DNA from: Haliclona indistincta
Lineage: Eukaryota > Porifera > Demospongiae > Haplosclerida > Chalinidae
Direction: 5' to 3'
Length of the DNA: 64,000 bases
Assembly (NCBI GenBank): GCA_964017065.1
Contig: OZ024787.1
Location: 824,744 to 888,743 of the forward strand
Below are positions 56,201 to 64,000 of the stretch, in pieces. The translations under genes were made by a program, and so were the position numbers. The notes below the pieces were generated by a model, which was not told the origin of the DNA, did no database searches, and saw nothing but the letters and a program-made list of their open reading frames with translations. Position 1 is the stretch's first letter; each line of letters opens with the position of its first letter.

Positions 56201-58210
56201 AGGTCTTCAGTAAGTGCCTGTTTGTATAGGGCAGTGCGGTGAGGCTTCTAGTGTCTGCTATTACAAAACTACCAGTGTGGTTTGTTGTGTACAGTATAAA
56301 GCAAGATTCACTCAATCAGGACTAGTGTCTGCTATAGAGCAGTAACTCAGTGGTTTGTTGTGTACAGTATAAAGCAAGATTCACTCAATCAGGACTAGTG
56401 TCTGCTATAGAGCAGTAACTCAGTGGTTTGTTGTGTACAGTATAAAGCAAGATTCACTCAATCAGGACTAGTGTCTGCTATAGAGCAGTAACTCAGTGGT
56501 TTGTTGTGTACAGCATAAAGCTCAATCAGGACTAGTGTCTGCTATAGAGCAGCAAATCAGTGGTATGTTGTGTACACTGTGGACCAATATTATGCAAGCC
56601 ATCAAGCAATATGGTGATGCATCTATACTGTGCAGTGCTAGAAATAAATATGAAACCACATAACAAGTACATGGTTGCTAACATCACCACACAACTGTAC
56701 ACAAACAGGTTATTAAGTGTTATTAATAAGAGGATATTGTTGCAGGGACATGGGAAATTGACAAGTATTTTAAACATGAAAATCAGACAAGGTTCAAGAG
56801 GTGGCTGTTTCCTAGACACCACACCACCTCACAGAGAACAAGCTGTTGCAGAATTCCAGGCTTGTATTCAAAAACTAGAGCTCTACACATCTTAAACAAA
56901 AGCATAAAGAGATCAATGATTTCATGCATTCAAGTGTATGCGATGACAGTGTTACTCAATCTTTATCAAAGACTGAATCATAATGGTTACACAGTCCTAC
57001 ATCTGTAGTATAGTATTGGTTGTGTGCAAAGCCATACTTGCCTACACACACACACATCACACTACCCATTGTATTCACTATGCTAGACAGAATTAATGCT
57101 GTATGTGTGTCACACTTACTGTCTGCTGGCTGTTCAGGTGAGCATTCTGTGATGGCGGCCTGCATTGCCTCCACCCACTGCTGACAAGCTTCTTCGCAGT
57201 CAGTTCTAAACACCAGCCCCTTCTTGTCACAGTGGAACTCGAAGTGAACGGAGTCTTTCACCGAGACGCTTGTCCCGGCTAGAGCGATCTCCCTGGCGTC
57301 TTCTCCCTTGATGGTTTTAGCGACGGTGAGAGTGGTTGAACGCAGTGTGACATACACTCGCTGATGGTGGGTGGACCCTAGCCGCTTAGTCACCCGATCT
57401 AGCTGAGCAGACAGTCTAATATCGCTGTCCACCTCCTTCACTTCTTCCTCAGGCTCCTCTCCCTCCTTCTCTCCGGCTTGCTCCTCCTGTGCCTCGCTGC
57501 TCGGCTCTACCTCAACTGGTGCATATGGCTTGTCCTTGTCTTTCGATTTAAAGAGCTTCTTGAATTTACCAAACCGTCCCTTGCTTCGTGACTTGTCTTC
57601 AACCACCTCCTCAGTCGTTGCTGCTGGATGTTCATCATCTTCTTCAGCCAGCTCCTCTACCTCGGCTGGTTCCTCAAGGACTTCTTCTTCCACCTCTTCC
57701 TCTTCGTCTTCCTGGGGCTCTGACTGCTTGTTCTTGAGCTGCTCAAGGGTCTTGTATTTGAACTTCGTTTTGTTATCATCCGGTTGCTCGAATTTGCTCA
57801 TCAACAACCCGAGTAGCTTGCTGTTCCGCCGTGCTATTTTCGACCCTTCTTCGTCTTCTCCGCTGCTGATCAGCGAGTGTCGTTTTCTAGCTGGGCTCTC
57901 TTCGGTCGAGATAGAAGCGAGCTCCTCCTCGACGCTCTGATCGTCCACACTGGACAAGGACGGTACGTCCAGCTCTGCTACTACGTCCTTCCTTCCTTCT
58001 CCCTGCAGCTCCAGCAGTCGCTGCATGACTTGCTTGCGCTTTCGCTCGTAGATGGGCGCCAGCTTGGCTCCCTCGAGCATTCGCAGGTACACGATCGCAT
58101 CTGTGTGGAGGAGGAAGATGGGATGTAAGAGAGAAGATGAGAAACCGTGCAGCTTTACCTTGGATTCCCTCTTTGAGCTTGGCGATCAAATGTGAGTCTC
58201 TGCCGCTCAT
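53280..58210 (-). CDS. Triple-PH, SH3 adaptor protein with YDDV motifs (four exons)
   Basis: Exons on the minus strand: 58210-58159, 58100-57120, 56058-55525 and 54835-53280. All junctions are GT/AG and the total of 3123 bases gives 1040 residues. Order: short N-terminus (MSGRDSHLIAKLKEGIQ), acidic and lysine-rich linker, PH1 (about 245-335), PH2 (about 415-505), Tyr/Pro-rich region, PH3 (about 873-966) and SH3 (about 970-1033; GQLSYKMKDTIWVV, TWTGLRGK, GQFPAGDV). Tyrosine motifs in SH2-ligand context: YEDL525, YEAP564, YDDV at 636, 650 and 664 (exact 14-residue spacing), YEEL679, YTEM708, YVDV728. The YDDV type is known from the ADAP/FYB adaptor, and PH plus SH3 from SKAP proteins; orthology is not claimed. 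Likely a membrane-associated scaffold in tyrosine-kinase signalling. It is the parent of the three exon copies in the array. Confidence 0.85.
56265..56560. repeat. 73-bp tandem repeat in the adaptor's second large intron
   Basis: About four units of a 73-base sequence containing AGTAACTCAGTGGTTTGTTG and CAATCAGGACTAGTGTCTGC. It lies between exons 57120 and 56058. Confidence 0.9.
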
Positions 58211-58417
58211 TCTCGCTGTGAACTATTCGCTGTCGACTAGTGCTAACTGGTATTTCTAACGCGAAGGGGTAGCTAGACCAAACACACTCCTCTGGCTTCC
58301 AATGTCAATGAATACCCTCAAAAAACCCAATCAATGCATAGCGTGCTCTCAATCAACCGGGGAATTTGAAGTAATCAATTTAGATGTACTATCTTCGAGA
58401 TTTCAGACCTCAGAAAG

Positions 58418-58423
58418 TTTATT
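58418..58423 (-). terminator. Possible poly(A) signal of HGS
   Basis: AATAAA on the minus strand, about 250 bases beyond the HGS stop and about 210 bases before the adaptor start. Confidence 0.4.
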
Positions 58424-58669
58424 CAGCCACTAATGTCCATTATGTGAACAAAGACAACAGTGACTGAACACATTAGTGCATGAAGGTGAGGCTTCTCACT
58501 ACCACGTCACGTGAATAAAACCCTCTGTACAGGTATCACAAGAGTATACTTTAGTGTAATAATTATAACAATATCTACTGAACTCATAATACGACAGTGT
58601 TTAATATACATTACTAATTGTTATCATTATGATACTATTGTCCTGGGATAAACAACTGGACGGTTATAC

Positions 58670-59368
58670 TCAATCGAAAGATATTAACGGCGGTGAGGAT
58701 GGGCGCCGATGCATAGTTGGGGGCGTGGCTGCATGTGGGAGTGGTCCAGCGTGTTGTACAGGCTGGTACAATGGAGCAGCTACTGTGGGCGGGCCTGGTT
58801 GCATACTGTATTGATCAGTAGGCGGGGCTTGTTGCATACTGTATTGATCAGTAGGCGGGGCTTGTTGCATACTGTATTGATCAGTGGGCGGGGCTTGTAT
58901 GGTGTATGGTTGGTGCTGCTGCAGTTGAGGGGGCATGGTAGATTGAGGGAGGTAGGACTGTTGCTGGGGAGGAGCATAGCTCTGAGGCGGCATAGCAGCA
59001 GGGTTAGGCAGGGGTTGGTAGGACGTCGTCATAGGCTCCATGGAAGGAGGTTGATACAAGCTAGCGGGCGCTGCAGTGTTGAGTGAGGGTGGTTGATAGG
59101 GAGGAGGAGGGGTGGGGGCATACTCTACTGGGGGCTTGGTAGGTAGAGGCAAGGCCTGGCTCTGATCGGATATAGAGTAGCCAGAGGTTGATAGAGGAGG
59201 CTGCCCCATGGAGGTGTAGGGCCGGTCACTGGGGGCACCACCACCAGCAATGGAGATGGAGGGAGGGACTGTGGTCACACCTGCACCAAACTGCTGTTGA
59301 AACACCTGGAGGGAGGGAGGGAGGGAGGGAGGGAGGGAGGGAGGGAGAGAGGGAGAGAGGGAGGGAGG

Positions 59369-59466
<98 letters not shown>

Positions 59467-59907
59467 GATGTTACTAAACTAACCACACCTGCACAAGCAC
59501 AATAAGATTGTGTACAAGCACAGCAAACATGTGATATGCATATGAAAAGCTTTGATCTGCAGTGTTTTACCAAATTTGACAAACAATACAAAAAGTGACC
59601 TAAATCATAGTTTATTTCACAACACGGTTGCATTTGTGTGCCGGTTTGGTGCAAGTTATGAAAGGAGTGTTATTGCCTGCGTGTGGGTGTGGTCTGTAGT
59701 CATGGTAACCAACCTGCTCTTCTTGTTGTATCAGTAGTTGTCTCTGCTGGTCTCTCTGTGCCGCTAGCTGTCTCTCATACTCTGCTCGCTGAGTGGTGAG
59801 TCTCCCTAGTCGTTCCTGCTGCATGGTCTGACCGTAAGCCATCTGCTCTGCCTTCTGTTGACGAAGAAGAGCTAGCTTCATTTGGACCTGTGAGAGAGAG
59901 AAAGAGA

Positions 59908-59994
<87 letters not shown>

Positions 59995-60200
59995 AGGGAG
60001 AGGGAGAGGGAGAGGGAGAGGGAGAGGGAGAGGGAGAGGGAGAGGGAGAGGGAGAGGGAGAGGGAGAGGGAGAGGGAGAGGGAGAGGGAGGAGGAGAGGG
60101 AGAGGGAGAGGGAGAGGGAGAGGAGAGGGAGAGGGAGAGGAGAGGGAGAGGGAGAGGGAGAGGGAGAGGGAGAGGGAGAGGGAGAGGGAGAGGGAGAGGG

Positions 60201-60237
<37 letters not shown>

Positions 60238-63200
60238 GGGGAGAGGAGGAGAGGGAGTGTGAGGGGGAGAGGGGGAGGGTACTGCGGGGGGAGAGAGAGT
60301 GAGGGAGAGAGTGAATGAGTGAGCGAACGAAGCCATAGCAGAAGTGTAACACTATGCATTGTTATTACAAGTACACAAGGGAGTGGAAATGCATTTGTAT
60401 TGAGAACCGTCTCACAGCACATTGTAGAGACAAGCACAATTTTGTACATCTTCACGTATGATTAAGTTAGAAAGAATAAGTTGCCAAGTGATGCATAAAA
60501 TTAGTTGGAGGGAGTTCCCTGTAGCTTCAATATATCCTTCCCAGAAGTAGATGATGATAATGTTGTGTTGATGCATGATACCTATTTATGGTTTCCATCA
60601 CTATGCTGTTGATGGTCCCAGGTATTCTGTGATACACATCAACTATTGTCAGTATGTGTTTGTGCCTGGGAGAGCTGCACATGAAGCACCCATTATCCAT
60701 TAACACTGCATTAACAGCACAGCAAGGGAGATACCACTACATGACACCACATCTGTCATGGTACAGGGTCTTGCAGGTTTTTTTTGCTGGCTGCATGCAC
60801 ACACACACACAGTACATTTGTTTTCTGTACAATTAGTATACAGAAAGACGCTATGGGCATGCACTAGAAGGAAATTGTTTGGTCAAGCAACCTGTAACAG
60901 ACCAAGACTAAGAATTCTAGTCATACCTACAGAGCAGTCCAGCATGATCATGTGTGCTTGATCTAACTAACTGGTGTAAACAGAATTACAGCTGTAATTC
61001 TCAGGCAGGAATAGAAATACCAACGTACCAATCTACCTCTTCAAAGTAGCACACACGCTTTATGACAAACACAGTTTTCAAAATATTATGTTGCAACTCA
61101 AAATAATAGCAGTGTGATAATGAAAGCGATCGTTTTTCTCATTTCTGCATTCCAAGCTTTCTTCAAACTCTATCTGCTGTTGTATGAGGCAACTTGAGTC
61201 ACAACTTGAGTGAGTCACAGACACTCATTGAGCCCAGTTTGAGCTCACCACACCACACAATACAGCAATCACACGCCACTAGTGGCGTTGCTAACCTGCA
61301 TCTGAGCAAGAGCCTCTTGTTCTCTCTGTTGTTGTAGTAGCTGGTCCTGATGTCGTCGTCTCATGGTGTCCAGGGTCACTCGAGCCTCCTTAGCTTCTAC
61401 TAGCTTATGGAGGACACTCTCCTGCGCAGCTAGAGAGAGAGAGAGAGGGAGGGAGGGAGGGAGGGAGGGAGGGAGGGGGAGAGAAAGAAGGAGAGGAAAG
61501 GAGAGAGAGAGACAGAGAGTGAGAGAGAGAGGGAGAGAGAGGGAAGGAGGGGGAGAGAGAAGGAGGGAGAGGAAGGAGGGAGAGAGAGAGAGGACATGAG
61601 GATACTGTAAAATCTATGCATACATTGTAAATAAAAATTACGTTTTCACACACAAAATTTAATTTTTCCATACATTTCATAATGCATAAAATAGTATACC
61701 AGTACATGTCTCCAATAGGTGTATGAAAGATAATGTATAACCAAATCCTACAGAGCTATGAGGCAACTTGTACGTGATCTGAGTGTCATTCATATGATGT
61801 ACTCAAACATTCCAAAGATGTAGGAAGCTTGTTAGTGAGACAGTATTTTATGTTAAAAAATAATGTTTCGTAGCTCAAAAATAATGAATAGCCGCTCAAA
61901 AATAGCGCTGAGATGAATAACAATTTGGTATCCAGATATCCTGCTAAAATTCAAGTCGAATACCAGCCGGATAATTAATTATTCAGACTCTTTATATTAT
62001 AATTATTAAAAGTAGAGCAAATTAATTATAAAGCAGTTTCGGAGCTATTTTCATTCCAGAAAATCTAAAAATCCTAAGCGTGTCTCTTCTCTGTAATAAT
62101 TATAATAAAATTTTTTGGTATATAAAACTTGAAATCATAGAAAATCTTTCATTATGATCACTAAAATTGAGAGCACCATCCCTCAAAATATCCAGTCAAC
62201 TCATTTTTGAATATCTGGAGAGTAAAATCACACGGTATGATACTGGTATCTGTTTCAGCACTATTCGAGACATCTTAAAAACAAGCACAGAGACAAGCGG
62301 TGAGCTGTCACACACACACACAAGTGTATTTTAATGTGTCAGTCAGTTGTCACTGACTAACTATCATTTTTATAAAATGGAGGAAATGATAAGTGAAAGA
62401 GGAAACCGTGCTAGTTGGAGCAGACAGGATAAGCAAGGCATGCTGTAGCACGCATGATTGAGACCACACTGAAAATAACACAGGAGATAAATTTCTGAGA
62501 AATGTTTGAAACCCGTTCAGCTATGGACTGCAGGACGATGATGTTTACAAATAAAGCCTTGTTATTATGACACTGCTGTTGACAATGATTAAATTCTTAG
62601 CACTGACTGATTCGTGCCATATTAGGAAAAACATATCTTAGAGCTGGTTTCCCTGTGTGTGGTTAATTTTGGTAACTTGTAAAAAATAAAAACCAGTCCT
62701 GCTAAATTTAGTCAATTTTACATAAGACTCACCAAATTTATTAAGTAAATTTTGTGTCGCACAAAAAAACAGCTACCATCATTGCAAGGAGCGTGTCGTA
62801 TAGCAGGCAAAATTGACGAAGTAAATTTGGAGATAATTTTTAAATTCTTGTTTTACATAGTTGCCAACTTCAGAGAAATTTTGTCCGGAACAACTCATTA
62901 ATATTCAAACCACACCTACAAATTAATCGACCACACCCATTAATTATAATAAACACGCCTATTAATTAGTTTACTCTGTATACATGTACTAGTTTGACGA
63001 AGTCTGTGGAACACCGCGTGTAGCAGACCGAGTGACACGACTAGCAGAGGCGAGAGCAGAAGAGGAAGCGCTTACGGCAGAGGAGGAAGCGCTGGTATTA
63101 ATGAGCCAAGTGCTAAAATTCCGGGACAATCCGGGACAATTGTCTTACCGTGACACCGTCGGGACAATAGCCATTTTTCCGGGACCGTCCCAGCCAAACC

Positions 63201-63661
63201 GGGACAGTTGGCAACTATGTGTTTTAGTGCAAAAGCATAACAAAATGGCAAAACAAGATATTCACGGATAATATTTTTTGCGAATATTCAGTAATTCGTG
63301 AAAATTTTCTACCGTTCAATTTTCCAGCTATACGATAATCATTAAATATTGTATCACGAAGCGCTAACAATTATTTCACATGAAAATCTCGAAAAAGAAA
63401 ATTAAATTTTATTCCTGAACTTGTAGCACTAATTAAAATATTCATGACCCAGTTTAATGAGTAAGGGGTGTGGTTACCTTTCTTCTGTTGTGCCTCGTCT
63501 ATTTGTTTCAGTAGCTGTACATGCATGGCGGTGAGGTCCTGATGCATGCTGAGTACCACACGATCGGTCGCTATGCTCAAGCCCTGTCCATTGATCTCCT
63601 GCATACGTTGAATGAACTGCTCTAGGAGGTTAGTGAGCATGGAGACGAGAGGGTTGGGAAC
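58670..63661 (-). CDS. HGS: Hrs/HGS, ESCRT-0 subunit, C-terminal exons (5' part outside window)
   Basis: Visible exons on the minus strand: 63661-63478, 61429-61296, 59887-59714 and 59305-58670, all with GT/AG borders and consistent phases. The first encodes the start of the Hrs core helical (GAT-like) region (LEQFIQRMQEINGQGLSI, LTAMHVQLLKQIDEAQQKK). The next two encode the Gln/Arg-rich coiled coil (TMRRRHQDQLLQQQREQEAL, then QMKLALLRQQKAEQM). The last encodes the Pro/Gln/Tyr-rich tail ending PPLISFD. LISFD is the clathrin-box motif (L, hydrophobic, x, hydrophobic, acidic) with which vertebrate Hrs also ends. Hrs binds ubiquitinated cargo and PI3P on early endosomes and recruits clathrin and ESCRT-I; its VHS, FYVE and UIM parts would lie beyond 64000. 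The tail has three repeats of PPTDQYSMQ (58795-58890). Stop TGA at 58670-58672. Confidence 0.88.
58795..58893 (-). repeat. 33-bp coding repeat in the HGS tail
   Basis: Three nearly identical 33-base units encoding PPTDQYSMQQA. Each carries a tyrosine. Confidence 0.9.
59308..59463. repeat. (GGGA)n/(GA)n microsatellite at an HGS splice acceptor
   Basis: On the coding strand this is (TCCC)n and (TC)n ending in CCTCCAG, exactly the polypyrimidine tract before the exon at 59305. Confidence 0.92.
59891..60300. repeat. (GA)n/(GAGAGG)n microsatellite at an HGS splice acceptor
   Basis: About 400 bases of CT-rich repeat on the coding strand, ending TCTCTCACAG directly before the exon at 59887. Confidence 0.92.
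60301..61295 (-). other. HGS intron
   Basis: No gene or repeat recognised apart from a short (CA)n near 60800. Confidence 0.6.
61432..61592. repeat. (GA)n/(GGGA)n microsatellite at an HGS splice acceptor
   Basis: CT-rich on the coding strand, ending CTCTCTAG immediately before the exon at 61429. Confidence 0.92.
61593..63477 (-). other. HGS intron containing a MITE
   Basis: AT-rich intron. Apart from the MITE at 62856-63219 nothing is recognised. The small open frame at 63032-63271 lies mostly within the MITE and is not considered a gene. Confidence 0.6.
62856..63219. mobile_element. 364-bp MITE with 14-bp inverted ends and 7-bp target duplication
   Basis: The ends CATAGTTGCCAACT (62856-62869) and AGTTGGCAACTATG (63206-63219) are exact inverses. 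The flanks TGTTTTA at 62849-62855 and 63220-63226 are identical, giving a 7-base target duplication. No transposase. The GTTGCCAAC-type ends resemble hAT-like non-autonomous elements, though hAT usually duplicates 8 bases; the family is uncertain. Confidence 0.85.
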
Positions 63662-64000
63662 CTGGGAGAGAGGGAGGAGTGTGAGTAGGCGGAGCTACAC
63701 TCATTAATGAGATACATACTTACAGATATACAGTAAACATTGAAACTTTCGTGCATTAAAATTTGTATTTTTGTGGGTGCCTTTAAAAGTGCAAAAAATT
63801 ATACTGGAGCAACGGATTTATACACTTAAAAATTAAAAAATTTGGTCACCTTGAGAAAAACACGAAATTTTCTATGTCTACAGTAATACAAATTTAGTGA
63901 AAATACTTGTCTATAAAGTACCATGGAGTGTGTCATAGTGGTACATACACGTTTTAAGGATATGTAAAAAATTATGAATTTTGTAAAATTTAATAATTTT
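63662..64000 (-). other. HGS intron, 5' part of gene outside the window
   Basis: AT-rich DNA upstream of the exon at 63661. The acceptor is again CT-rich (CTCCCTCTCTCCCAG). No exon recognised. Confidence 0.6.

Noticed and set aside
56560..56895. 111-codon + strand frame in the adaptor intron
   Set aside because: Lies in an intron with a tandem repeat next to it; no recognisable domain.
59226..60455. Long Ser/Leu/Pro and Arg/Glu repeat frames in the HGS introns
   Set aside because: Microsatellite translation; the true HGS exons are bounded by splice sites inside these frames.
63032..63271. 79-codon + strand frame in the HGS intron
   Set aside because: Mostly inside the MITE; the Glu/Ala repeat is a small internal duplication.

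Overview
The window is eukaryotic and animal-like. It contains spliced genes with GT/AG introns, an ESCRT-0 subunit gene (Hrs/HGS), a tyrosine-motif PH/SH3 adaptor gene, AT-rich spacers, microsatellites and short DNA transposons. The dominant content is a tandem family of large, intronless, glycosylated beta-helix membrane proteins. A sponge (demosponge) is the best guess from that family and the compact gene layout, but this is an inference from recalled family resemblance; no database search was run.

Layout, left to right. Positions 1-7000 hold about 2.9 kb of spacer DNA present as two full direct copies and one partial copy, in the opposite orientation to similar spacers further right. One transposon inserted after the copies diverged, and a piggyBac-like end is present. 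Positions 7.3-9.0 kb are minisatellites that run directly into beta-helix copy A, which has lost its 5' part (9.0-11.9 kb, pseudogene). Five further family members follow on the + strand. Copy B (13.8-17.8 kb) is broken by one nonsense codon. Copy C (21.8-24.7 kb) has an in-frame deletion of most of the beta helix. Copy D (30.5-34.3 kb) and copy E (38.0-41.9 kb) are open. Copy F (48.5-52.4 kb) has two frameshifts. Behind B, C and E, on the - strand, lie partial copies of the last exon of a PH/SH3 adaptor gene. The complete four-exon parent gene (53.3-58.2 kb) lies behind F. The array therefore seems to have grown by copying a convergent pair, beta-helix gene plus adaptor 3' end, and later by copying a two-gene block (C-D to E-F, about 17 kb apart).

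The right end (58.7-64 kb) holds the last four visible exons of HGS on the - strand. Its introns carry CT-rich microsatellites exactly at their 3' splice acceptors. Spacers between the beta-helix genes are mosaics of two related repeat modules, decayed sense fragments of the beta-helix coding region, relic 3' ends, a relic exon of an unrecognised protein, a small aldehyde-dehydrogenase relic, and three copies of a non-coding composite element of about 1.2-1.7 kb that ends in a hairpin on one side and a foldback structure on the other.

Functionally, the beta-helix proteins look like cell-surface receptors or channels: signal peptide, glycosylated beta-helix ectodomain, cysteine-rich stalk, about eight membrane spans and an acidic/proline-rich tail. 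The adaptor would act in tyrosine-kinase signalling under the membrane, and HGS sorts ubiquitinated receptors at endosomes. No direct functional link between the three is shown by the sequence.
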